From positions 1 through 40,189 of the forward strand of contig NZ_VEGH01000023.1 of assembly GCF_007679345.1 (NCBI RefSeq): a DNA stretch of 40,189 bases. The letters run 5' to 3'. Within the stretch, counting starts at the first letter, position 1, and each line of letters starts with the position of its first letter. Source of the stretch: Cellulosimicrobium cellulans. Its GTDB lineage: Bacteria > Actinomycetota > Actinomycetes > Actinomycetales > Cellulomonadaceae. Below, one piece after another: positions 1-6,559 of the stretch. The position numbers and the translations under genes were made by a program. The notes beneath the pieces were generated by a model. That model did no database searches. It saw only the letters and a program-made list of their open reading frames with translations, and was not told the DNA's origin.

Positions 1-159
1 CACCGCCTCAAGACCGACGGCGGCTTCCGGCTGCGCCAGATCGCACCCGGGCTGTTCGAGTGGATCACCCCCACCGGACACCGCTACCTCACCCGACCCG
101 GCACCGGCCAGAGCCACGACGCCACCAGCGACCCGCTCGACGCAGCACCCCCGTTCTGA
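1..159 (+). CDS. HNH endonuclease / DUF222 protein, C-terminal fragment
   Basis: Frame 1 is open from the first base and stops at TGA 157-159, giving 52 residues of a C-terminus. It reads HRLKTDGGFRLRQIAPGLF and continues with a W-I-T-P-T-G-H-R-Y segment. That resembles the end of actinobacterial HNH endonucleases of the DUF222 (13E12-repeat) family, where the segment follows the HNH zinc-binding core and is followed by a disordered Pro/Asp-rich tail. The catalytic part lies outside the window, so activity cannot be judged. These proteins are abundant in Micrococcales and their biological role is poorly known. Identification rests on recall of the family tail only. Confidence 0.7.
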   Translation, partial: HRLKTDGGFRLRQIAPGLFEWITPTGHRYLTRPGTGQSHDATSDPLDAAPPF

Positions 160-211
160 GCCGGCACGGCTCCGCCGTCTGCGACCGGCCTCGGACAGCG
201 GCGCGCACCTC

Positions 212-231
212 GCGGGCCGGGCTCGGCCCGC
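212..231 (+). terminator. GC-rich hairpin after the HNH gene
   Basis: GCGGGCC (212-218) and GGCCCGC (225-231) form a perfect 7-bp stem with a 6-nt loop, followed by a C run and no U tract. It lies 53 bp after the HNH stop and before the VOC start. GC-rich stems without U tracts are common actinobacterial terminators. Function is inferred. The rest of 160-281 holds no gene. Confidence 0.45.
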
Positions 232-281
232 CCCCCCGCTCCGACCTCGCGCATGTCGGTGGCCGGTGCCAGCATCGGGGC

Positions 282-641
282 ATGCGGATCAGGCATCAGG
301 TGACGGTGTTCGACACGGCCGACCTCGCGACGGAGAGCGCGTTCTGGGCGGGCGTCCTCGGCGGGACGGTGGAGCCCGACGACGACTGGCACATGCTCTA
401 CGTCGACGGCGAGCCGCGGATGGGCTTCCAGCTGGCCCCGAACCACGTGCGGCCGGACTGGCCGGACGGCGAGCAGCAGCAGATCCACCTGGACCTCTAC
501 GTCGAGGACCTGGCGGAGGCGCACGCGCACGTCACCGGGCTGGGCGCCGAGCTGCTCAAGCCGGCCGACGACCCGGACGCGCCCGAGGGGTTCCAGGTGT
601 ACGCGGACCCGTCGGGGCACCCGTTCTGCCTCTGCTGGTGA
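282..641 (+). CDS. VOC family protein (glyoxalase/bleomycin-resistance fold)
   Basis: This is a 119-residue single-domain protein of the vicinal oxygen chelate superfamily. It has the paired beta-alpha-beta-beta-beta layout: an opening strand RHQVTVFDTADL, the helix ATESAFWAGVLGG, a central QIHLDLYVEDLAEA strand-helix, and the closing YADPSGHPFCLCW strand typical of small actinobacterial VOC proteins. Family members bind a metal or small hydrophobic ligands, and substrate cannot be assigned. The start at ATG 282 is chosen because homologous sequence begins there. No Shine-Dalgarno is visible, but CAGCAT lies 6 nt upstream (270-275), compatible with a leaderless transcript. Its 3' end overlaps the converging FAD hydroxylase gene by 86 bp. 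Confidence 0.8.
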   Translation: MRIRHQVTVFDTADLATESAFWAGVLGGTVEPDDDWHMLYVDGEPRMGFQLAPNHVRPDWPDGEQQQIHLDLYVEDLAEAHAHVTGLGAELLKPADDPDAPEGFQVYADPSGHPFCLCW

Positions 642-2253
642 GGTCGGGCGCGCAGCCGCCCCCGACGCCGAGCAGGTGCTCGCGCTCCGCGAGGTGCCGG
701 GCGACGCCGGCCGGGTCCGTGCGGGCGGACAGGTAGCCGAGGTACCCGTCGGGCCGGATCACGGCGGCCCCGTCGTGCCCGATCCCGTAGCGGTCGGCGA
801 CGACGCCGCCCGGGTCGACCAGGACCGGGCCGTCGGCTGTTCCGTCGGGCCCCGGCCGCACCGGGACCACCGTGCCGAGGCCGCCCAGGACGCGACGCAG
901 GCGCTCGTGCGACGTCCGGGACAGGCACGTGGTCAGCACCAGGTGCCCGGGCCGGCGCAGCAGGTCGCCGACGCGGGCCGGGCCGCCGTCCGCCGTCGAG
1001 AGCCCCTCCGGGTCCGGCGCGTGGTCGCCCGGGCTCGCGCCGCGCACGCCGTCGCCCCCGCTGACGGCCGGGCTCCCCCGGTACCGCAGCCGCACCTCGG
1101 CCATGCTCGACGCGACCGCCTCGCCGACCGCCGGGACGTGGCCGAGCAGCAGCAGCCCGACGTCGCGCAGGTGGGCCCGCGGCCCCTGCGTGGCGACGGC
1201 GTGCGTGAGGCGCGTGGTCTGCCGGACGACCGCGGCGCCGACCGGGTGCCGCTCCGCGTGGTAGCTGTCGAGCAGCTCGTCCCCGGCCCGCCCCGTGCTG
1301 ACGAGCGCGAGCTTCCACGCGAGGTTGACCGCGTCCTGCATCCCGGTGTTCATGCCCTGGCCGCCGGCGGGGCTGTGCACGTGCGCCGCGTCGCCCGCGA
1401 GCAGGACGCGGCCGTGGCGGTACCGCTCGACCTGGCCGTGGTGCACCTCGAACCCGACGAGCCACCGGGGGTCGCTCAGGCGCCAGTGCTCGCCCATCCG
1501 CTCGTCGACGAGCCGCTGGACCTCGGCCACCGTCGGGTCGCCGGACGGACCCGGGGCGGGGACCTGGATCAGGAACCGCGTCCGCCCGTCGGGCATCGGG
1601 AACGCCCCGGACACCCCGTCCGCCCCGGCGAACAGTCGGATGGTGTCCGGCGGGAGCGTGGTCGCCGCGGCGACGTCGGCGAACAGGAAGTGCTCGCCGT
1701 GGAAGACGCCCTCGATCCGCTCGCCCACCGCGGCACGGACCCGGCTGTGGCCGCCGTCGGCGCCGACCACCCAGCCGACCCGCACCCGCTCGGGACCGGC
1801 AGCGGACTCGAGCGTCACGTCGACGCCGTCGGCGTCCTGGGAGAGGTCGGTCAGCCGCACCCCGCGCTCGACGACGACACCTCGTCGCGCCGCCAGCCCC
1901 GCGAGCACCGCCTCGGTCACCGGCTGCGGGGTGTCGAGCGCGCGCGGGTACCGGGAGTCGATGCCGCGGGTGGACGCGCGCAGGCGCAGCGTGCCCGCGG
2001 CGCCGGACCGGACCTCGACGGCCGTGATCTCGACCGCCCGGGCCGCCAGCTCGTCCAGCACGCCCATCGCGGCCAGGTGCTCCTGCGTGCGGGCGTGCAC
2101 GATCACGGCGCGCGACTGCGGGGTGGGCTCCGGCAGCGCGTCGACCAGCCGGACCCGGGCGCCCTGCCGCGCGAGCTCGCAGGCGGCGGTCAGGCCCACC
2201 GGTCCCGCGCCGACGACGAGGACGGTGGACGACGCTCCCCCGCTGCCGCTCAT
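556..2253 (-). CDS. FAD-dependent aromatic-type monooxygenase (PheA/TfdB family)
   Basis: This 565-residue class A flavoprotein hydroxylase should use NAD(P)H and O2 to hydroxylate an aromatic or polyketide-like substrate. Visible motifs are the N-terminal dinucleotide-binding GAGPVG (residues 15-20), the DG motif VVGADGGHSRVR (about 163-174) and the FAD-ribityl motif LLAGDAAHVHSPAGGQGMNT (about 285-304). The C-terminal thioredoxin-like domain ends in the usual VIRPDGYLGYLSA block. ATG 2253 is preferred over an in-frame ATG at 2313 because the first 20 codons of the longer form show no homology. The last ~85 bp run antisense into the VOC gene, giving a low-complexity Arg/Pro/Thr tail that may be dispensable. 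Substrate is not predictable from the window. Confidence 0.85.
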   Translation of the reverse strand: MSGSGGASSTVLVVGAGPVGLTAACELARQGARVRLVDALPEPTPQSRAVIVHARTQEHLAAMGVLDELAARAVEITAVEVRSGAAGTLRLRASTRGIDSRYPRALDTPQPVTEAVLAGLAARRGVVVERGVRLTDLSQDADGVDVTLESAAGPERVRVGWVVGADGGHSRVRAAVGERIEGVFHGEHFLFADVAAATTLPPDTIRLFAGADGVSGAFPMPDGRTRFLIQVPAPGPSGDPTVAEVQRLVDERMGEHWRLSDPRWLVGFEVHHGQVERYRHGRVLLAGDAAHVHSPAGGQGMNTGMQDAVNLAWKLALVSTGRAGDELLDSYHAERHPVGAAVVRQTTRLTHAVATQGPRAHLRDVGLLLLGHVPAVGEAVASSMAEVRLRYRGSPAVSGGDGVRGASPGDHAPDPEGLSTADGGPARVGDLLRRPGHLVLTTCLSRTSHERLRRVLGGLGTVVPVRPGPDGTADGPVLVDPGGVVADRYGIGHDGAAVIRPDGYLGYLSARTDPAGVARHLAEREHLLGVGGGCAPDLTSRGRTGAPTGPRTPGTPRARPGRRPA

Positions 2254-2372
2254 CGCACCCCCGTCCGGCTGCCGACCGCGGTGCGCGGCCCGGCCCGCGC
2301 CCACCGTGGCCACGCGCGGCGGGCCGCGGCCTCACCCGCCGCGGATGACCCGGGCCGGCCCGCGCCGCACGC

Positions 2373-3026
2373 TCACGCCCGCCGCCGGCGGGCCACGGTG
2401 GCCGCCAGCACCGGCGCGCCCTCGCCGGCGAGCCGCGCGACCGCGGACGGCCGGCCCGCCATCGCCATGACCAGGTCGAGCGTGGTGCCGGTGACCTCCG
2501 GGCCGTCGCCGGCGCGGAACCCGCTGTCGTCCGCGACCAGCCGCACGCCCGTCGCGACGGTCCGGGACGCCACGGCGAAGTCCCGCCGTGCGTAGCCCGC
2601 CGCGACCGCCTCGACGGCCTCCGGGTCCGGGGCTCCCGGCAGCCCGAGGGGCTCGCGGACGTCGGTGCCGTGCACGACCACCTCGCCGAGCCACGCCCAC
2701 AGGTCGCCCGTGGGTGCGACCCGGGAGTCGACGACGGACCGGAAGCCAGCCAGCGTGTCGACGGACGCCGGGCCGCGGTGCTCCGCGAGCCGCCTGGCGT
2801 TGTGCCGGTCGGCGTCGAACCGTGCGCCGGCGATGCTCCGCAGCCACGCCCACCGCCCGGTGCTCGCCCCCGCGGTCAGGTGCGCGACGACGTCCTCGAC
2901 GGACCAGTCGCCGCACAGCGTCGACGCCGACCACGCCTCGGGGGGCAGGGCCGCGAGCTCCGCGGCGAACCGGGCCCGTTCCTCCCGGATGGCCGACCAG
3001 TACCGCTCGGGTGCCCAGGGGGCCAT
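2373..3026 (-). CDS. Maleylpyruvate isomerase-family mycothiol-dependent enzyme
   Basis: This 217-residue protein has the N-terminal four-helix MDMPI/DinB-like domain: RARFAAELAALPPEAW, then TLCGDWSVEDVVAHL with the metal-ligand-type His, and a later WLGEVVVHGTDVREPLG block with a second His. These follow the TIGR03083-type pattern. Such proteins are mycothiol-dependent transferases or isomerases, and most are uncharacterised. It starts at ATG 3026 with GGAG about 7 nt upstream, only 32 nt after the anti-sigma stop, so it may be read through from the sigma operon. The downstream FAD hydroxylase starts 119 nt further on the same strand. A shared aromatic degradation role is possible but unproven. 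Confidence 0.75.
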   Translation of the reverse strand: MAPWAPERYWSAIREERARFAAELAALPPEAWSASTLCGDWSVEDVVAHLTAGASTGRWAWLRSIAGARFDADRHNARRLAEHRGPASVDTLAGFRSVVDSRVAPTGDLWAWLGEVVVHGTDVREPLGLPGAPDPEAVEAVAAGYARRDFAVASRTVATGVRLVADDSGFRAGDGPEVTGTTLDLVMAMAGRPSAVARLAGEGAPVLAATVARRRRA

Positions 3027-3058
3027 GCGTGCTCCGCGTCCTCGGTGGGCCCCGCCGG

Positions 3059-3907
3059 TCAGGCAGGGAGGGCGAGCTCGCCCCGCACGATGCTGTCACC
3101 CGAGTGGGCCGGATCGCCGTCGAACGGCTCGGCGGACACGTCGACGACGGGGAACTCGGCGAGGTCCAGGTCCGCCGGGAGCGCGAACCGGCCCTCGTCG
3201 CCGTCGAGGAGGCCGAGCGAGACGAGCCGCGTCGCGCCGGCGTCGAGCAACCACACCTCGCGGAAGCCGTCGGCGTCGGCGTCGGTCACGCGGACCACGA
3301 GGGTCCGGCGGCCCTCGGCGTCCTCCTCGACCTGCGCGTCGCCCGACGCGGACCAGCCGGGCAGGGCCTCGAGCCGGACCTCGGCGACGACCGTCTCGGA
3401 GTCCGGGCGCAGCGCGGCGGAGACGGCCAGGCCGCCCGCGACGCCGCCGACGACCAGGCCGGCCGCCGCGGCGGCGAGCCACGCCCCCCGTCGGCGCCGG
3501 CGCGGGGACTGGGGGACGAGGTCGGAGCCGGGCGCCGAACGCGGACCGGTCGCGCCGCCGGCCGACCGGTCGTGCCCCTCGGCGCGGTCCTCCGGACGCC
3601 GGCCGGCCCCGAGGGCGCCCGGGAGGGCGTCCCCCGGACCCTCGTCCACCCCGAGGTCGTCCGGCCGCGTGCCGTCCGGCACGACGTCGTCGGCGAGCCC
3701 GAGCTCGTCCCGCACCCGCCCCCACACGGCGGCGGGCGGCGGGACCAGGTCGCCGGCGTCGCCGGCGCGGGCGACGGCCGCCGTGGCCGCGAGCGCCGCG
3801 ACCTCGCGGGCGCACTCGGCGCACGACGCGAGGTGCGCGCGGGGGGCCGCGTCGAGCGGCTCGCCCAGCGCGGCCAGGGCGACGGCGTCAGGGTCGAGGT
3901 GCGGCAC
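3059..3907 (-). CDS. RskA-like zinc-binding anti-sigma factor
   Basis: This 282-residue membrane anti-sigma factor should hold the adjacent ECF sigma inactive. The N-terminal ZAS-type domain carries His25, Cys29 and Cys32 (HLASCAEC), the zinc-coordinating H-x3-C-x2-C signature. A Pro/Asp/Gly-rich linker leads to one transmembrane segment at about residues 141-166, preceded by an RRRRR stop-transfer cluster. The outer C-terminal ~110 residues match an RskA C-terminal domain: a RTLVVRVTDADADGFREVWL strand set, a FALPADLDLAEFPVVDVSAE block and the closing SGDSIVRGELALP. It starts at GTG 3907 with GGAGGT 5 nt upstream, overlapping the sigma gene by 20 bp. Release probably occurs by regulated proteolysis, as for other RskA proteins (family knowledge). 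Confidence 0.88.
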   Translation of the reverse strand: MPHLDPDAVALAALGEPLDAAPRAHLASCAECAREVAALAATAAVARAGDAGDLVPPPAAVWGRVRDELGLADDVVPDGTRPDDLGVDEGPGDALPGALGAGRRPEDRAEGHDRSAGGATGPRSAPGSDLVPQSPRRRRRGAWLAAAAAGLVVGGVAGGLAVSAALRPDSETVVAEVRLEALPGWSASGDAQVEEDAEGRRTLVVRVTDADADGFREVWLLDAGATRLVSLGLLDGDEGRFALPADLDLAEFPVVDVSAEPFDGDPAHSGDSIVRGELALPA

Positions 3908-4532
3908 CGTCCACCTCCAACCGGTCGCGCAGCCGTTGCAGGCTACGACGGATGTGGCTCTTCACCGTGCCGAGCGGCAGGTCGAGCCGCCGGGCGATCT
4001 GGTCGTGCGTGAGGTCGTCGTAGAACGCGAGGGCGAGGATCGTGCGCTGCGGCTCCCCGAGCCGGTGCAGCTCGTCGACGACGACGACGTGGTCGGCCAC
4101 CCGGGCGGCCTCCGGCTCCGGCTCGCGGACGGCGCGGGCGGCGACCGCCCGCAGGTCCCGGGCGTCCCGGGTGCGGCGGCCGAGCGCGTCGGCGACGGCG
4201 TTCCGGGTGATGCCGGTGAGCCAGGCGCGCAGCGGCCCCCGGTCGGCGCGGTACCCGGAGCGTCCCCGCCAGGCGGCGACGAACACCTGCTGGGTGACGT
4301 CCTCGGCGTCCGCCCCGGACCCCAGCGCCCGCAGGGCCACGGTGTGCACGAAGGCCGACCACCGCCGGTACGCCTCGGCGAGCGCGAGCTCGTCCCCCGC
4401 CTCGAAGGCGCGCGCCAGGGCGTCGTCGTCCCACTCGGGCGGCGGGCGCAGGTGCGCGACGGGGCTGGACAGGGCGCGCCTCCTCGCGGGCCGGGTCCCG
4501 CCGCGGGGTGCGGGGGTCGCGGAGGCCATCAT
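3888..4532 (-). CDS. ECF-type RNA polymerase sigma factor (SigK-like)
   Basis: This 214-residue group 4 sigma factor has region 2 at about residues 30-110. That includes AYRRWSAFVHTVALRALG, the DAEDVTQQVFVAAWRG core-binding/-10 segment and LRAWLTGITRNAVADALGRR. A linker leads to region 4 with a helix-turn-helix LTHDQIARRLDLPLGTVKSH for -35 recognition. The gene is translationally coupled on both sides: its ATG at 4532 overlaps the sortase stop as ATGA, and its end overlaps the anti-sigma gene by 20 bp. A second ATG directly follows at 4529. Pairing with an RskA-like anti-sigma resembles the SigK-RskA group. Targets are unknown, but the co-located sortase and DUF4397 protein suggest envelope genes. 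Confidence 0.9.
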   Translation of the reverse strand: MMASATPAPRGGTRPARRRALSSPVAHLRPPPEWDDDALARAFEAGDELALAEAYRRWSAFVHTVALRALGSGADAEDVTQQVFVAAWRGRSGYRADRGPLRAWLTGITRNAVADALGRRTRDARDLRAVAARAVREPEPEAARVADHVVVVDELHRLGEPQRTILALAFYDDLTHDQIARRLDLPLGTVKSHIRRSLQRLRDRLEVDGAAPRP

Positions 4533-5248
4533 GCGCCGACCGGGGTGGCCGTGACCAGGACGTTGTCGACGTAGTGCCGCGTGTCCCGGTCGAAGGCGCC
4601 GCCGCACGTCACGAGCGCGAGCCGCGGCGGGCCGTCCCGGGTGAACACGTCCGGCCACCGCGCCTGGTCCTTCGGGAACCGGGTCACGGCGTCGACGGCG
4701 TACGTGCGGGTGCTGCCGTCCGCGAGGGTGACCTCGACGGCGTCCCCGGGCCGGACGTCGACCAGGTGCACGAACGGCCCGGTCCCGCCGGACGCGATCG
4801 AGTCGACGTGCGCGGCCACGACGGTGGTGCCGGCGGGCTCGCCGGGGTCGGCGCCGAACCGGTACCAGCCGCCGCGCTCGGCGAGCGGCGGGATCTCCAT
4901 CTGCCCGTCCGGGGCGACGCCGACCGGGTCGACGGGGACGTCCACGTCGCGGCCCGGGATCACGACCCGCACCGGCGCGGTCGGCGAGGGGGCCGCGGCC
5001 GGCGGCGGCGTGGCGGGGGCGACGGGCACGGTGGGGGCGGTCGCGGGCGGGGTGGTCGGCGACGGCGCGGCCGTGGCCGACGGCGTCGCCGGGGACGTCA
5101 CCACCTCGACCGCGCGCTGCCGCTCCGAGCCCGCGAACGCCCCCGCCAGCCCCGCCGCCGCGAGCCCGAGCACGACGACGGCGAGGAGGGTCCCGACCAC
5201 GCCGCGGGGGCTGCGGCGTGGTCGGGGGTCGGGGTCGGTGGGTGGCAC
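4529..5248 (-). CDS. Class F sortase
   Basis: This 239-residue membrane-anchored cysteine transpeptidase has an N-terminal membrane segment (VVGTLLAVVVLGLAAAGLAG, about residues 17-36) followed by an extracellular Pro/Ala/Thr linker of ~70 residues. The sortase barrel carries the catalytic triad His147 (VVAAHVDS), Cys215 (LALVTCGG) and Arg224 (DTRHYVDN). This spacing and the short TCGG loop are typical of actinobacterial class F enzymes. Start GTG 5248 is chosen because GGAGG lies 4 nt upstream. An in-frame ATG at 5308 would add 20 Arg/Pro-rich residues and has no such site. No LPXTG-type substrate is encoded in the window. The gene is coupled to the sigma factor through ATGA. Confidence 0.88.
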   Translation of the reverse strand: MPPTDPDPRPRRSPRGVVGTLLAVVVLGLAAAGLAGAFAGSERQRAVEVVTSPATPSATAAPSPTTPPATAPTVPVAPATPPPAAAPSPTAPVRVVIPGRDVDVPVDPVGVAPDGQMEIPPLAERGGWYRFGADPGEPAGTTVVAAHVDSIASGGTGPFVHLVDVRPGDAVEVTLADGSTRTYAVDAVTRFPKDQARWPDVFTRDGPPRLALVTCGGAFDRDTRHYVDNVLVTATPVGA

Positions 5249-5324
5249 GGTGCCTCCGGGTCGGGACGCGCGGGCTGGACCGGGGCGCGGGCGGCGGGGA
5301 CGACGCACCCGCGCCCCGGCCGTC

Positions 5325-6176
5325 TCAGCGGCGGTCGCGGACCGCCGCGCGGGCCCGGCGCGCGGGCCGCACGGCGCCGGCGACCGCGACCAGCGCCAGC
5401 AGCGTCGCGGCCGCGACCCACGGCGCAGCGGGCCCGGACCCGCCCTCGGCGGCGGTGCCGAGCTCCCCGGACGGCACGCCGCCCGGGGCCGAGTGCAGCC
5501 CGCTGATGGTCTGCACCGCGAGCGCCAGGTTGCCCGCCTCGAGCGAGCCCCAGGCGTACACGATCGTGTCGGCTCCCTCCGCGATCGTGAGGTCGGTGGG
5601 GCCGAGCACCGGGGTGGTGGTGCCGGTGGCGGCGACCGCCGCGGAGACGGTCCCGGCGGGCACCGTGAGCGACTGCTCGTCCGGGTTCGACAGGTTCGTC
5701 ACGACCGGGCTGCCGCCCGCGAGGACGTCGACCGCCGGCGCGGCGGCGACGTGCCGGACGGTGAGGCGCCCCTGGCCCGCCGGCACCGCGGAGGTGTCGT
5801 TGGTGAACAGCGTGGCGGTCGGGTCGCCGGTGGCGGTGAGGTGCGCGACCGCGGTGTAGCTGGCGCCCGCCTCCAGGGTGACGTCGACCGGGCCGATCGC
5901 CGGCTGGCTGTCGTCGGCGGCGTCGGCGGCGGTGATCGCCAGGGTGTGCGCGCCCGCGGGCACGTCCAGCGGCCCGGCGAGCGTGCCGGGCGTGAAGTCG
6001 TCGAGGGTGCGGGTGCCGTCGACCCAGACGTCGACGGTCAGGTCGGGGACGCCGTGCAGGACGGCGAGCGACGCCGTCCCGCCGGTGGCGGCGGAGGCGG
6101 GCAGCGCGGCGGCGGCCACCAGCAGCGCCGAGCCGATGCCGGCGGCGGCGAGGGTGACGGACGGACGATGACGCAT
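5325..6176 (-). CDS. Secreted DUF4397 surface protein with C-terminal anchor
   Basis: This 283-residue exported protein has a Sec signal peptide (about residues 1-30, ending LPASAA). Two DUF4397 repeat-like units follow: the first begins TASLAVLHGVPDLTVDVWVD and the second RLTVRHVAAAPAVDVLAGG. A Gly/Ser stretch leads to one C-terminal hydrophobic segment (PWVAAATLLALVAVAGAV) and an Arg-rich tail, as in membrane- or wall-anchored proteins. No LPXTG or LAXTG motif precedes the segment, so it is not an obvious sortase substrate. Start ATG 6176 has AGGAG about 7 nt upstream. It lies 76 nt ahead of the sortase and is probably co-transcribed with it. DUF4397 proteins resemble fasciclin/cupredoxin-type beta-sandwiches and have no established function. 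Confidence 0.85.
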   Translation of the reverse strand: MRHRPSVTLAAAGIGSALLVAAAALPASAATGGTASLAVLHGVPDLTVDVWVDGTRTLDDFTPGTLAGPLDVPAGAHTLAITAADAADDSQPAIGPVDVTLEAGASYTAVAHLTATGDPTATLFTNDTSAVPAGQGRLTVRHVAAAPAVDVLAGGSPVVTNLSNPDEQSLTVPAGTVSAAVAATGTTTPVLGPTDLTIAEGADTIVYAWGSLEAGNLALAVQTISGLHSAPGGVPSGELGTAAEGGSGPAAPWVAAATLLALVAVAGAVRPARRARAAVRDRR

Positions 6177-6195
6177 GGGGTGCTCCTCGTTCCGT

Positions 6196-6215
6196 GCCCC
6201 CCGTCGGCGGGGGGC
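6196..6215 (-). terminator. G/C hairpin between the M20 remnant and the DUF4397 gene
   Basis: GCCCCCC (6196-6202) pairs with GGGGGGC (6209-6215) around a 6-nt loop. It lies about 130 nt after the M20 remnant stop and only 20 nt before the DUF4397 start on the same strand, so it could end the long sulfur operon or structure the DUF4397 leader. The surrounding 6216-6343 holds an imperfect palindrome, GGACGATCCGTCC (6284-6296), and no gene. Confidence 0.4.
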
Positions 6216-6343
6216 GTGGGCGGCTGACACCCCCTCTACGGCGCGCGCGCCCGGCGCGGATGCAGCGGGCGCGCAGAAAGCTCGGACGATCCGTCCCGGT
6301 TCGCCGTCGGGGGGCCCGGCGTCGCGCCCGCGGCGTCCCGGCG

Positions 6344-6559
6344 CTACCGCAGGAAGCCGGTCACCACGTCGTGCAGCGCGGCCGTGGTCGGCGCGAGGCC
6401 CGCCACGTCCACGCGCTCGTCGTGGCCGTGGAACAGCCCCCGCCAGGTGCCGTGCCCCGAGGCGACGGTGCCCTCGTTCACGCACGCGTCCCGGATCAGC
6501 GCCTGCAGCAGCTCGGTGGTCTCGCCGGCCAGGCGGTCGGCGTCGGGCAGGGCGGTCAT
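6344..6559 (-). pseudogene. M20-family peptidase remnant with in-frame internal deletion
   Basis: This 71-codon ORF starts with ETTELLQALIRDACVNEGT, the opening helix of actinobacterial M20/M25/M40 zinc peptidases. It then jumps straight to FHGHDERVDVAGLAPTT and a short closing helix, which looks like the extreme C-terminus of the same family, where the DER(V/I)DVESL block is typical. All metal ligands and the dimerisation domain, roughly 370 residues, are missing, so it cannot be an active peptidase. The ATG (6559) overlaps the ABC ATPase stop as ATGA, so the remnant keeps the operon's coupling. The family assignment of both ends is from recall. Alternatively it is a genuine small protein derived from the peptidase. 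Confidence 0.6.

Noticed and set aside
676..2595. Long plus-strand open frames opposite the FAD hydroxylase and other minus-strand genes
   Set aside because: They are antisense shadows of high-GC genes: Arg/Pro/Ala-rich, no domains, no ribosome sites. The opposite strand carries clear family motifs.
5200..6170. DUF4397 protein as a class F sortase substrate
   Set aside because: The C-terminal hydrophobic segment and Arg tail fit, but no LPXTG, LAXTG or similar pentapeptide precedes it, so I did not call a sorting signal.
6284..6296. Imperfect palindrome GGACGATCCGTCC upstream of the DUF4397 gene as an operator or ECF promoter
   Set aside because: The spacing of GAAC-like and CGTC-like motifs nearby (about 9 nt) does not fit an ECF promoter, and there is no second copy to support an operator.
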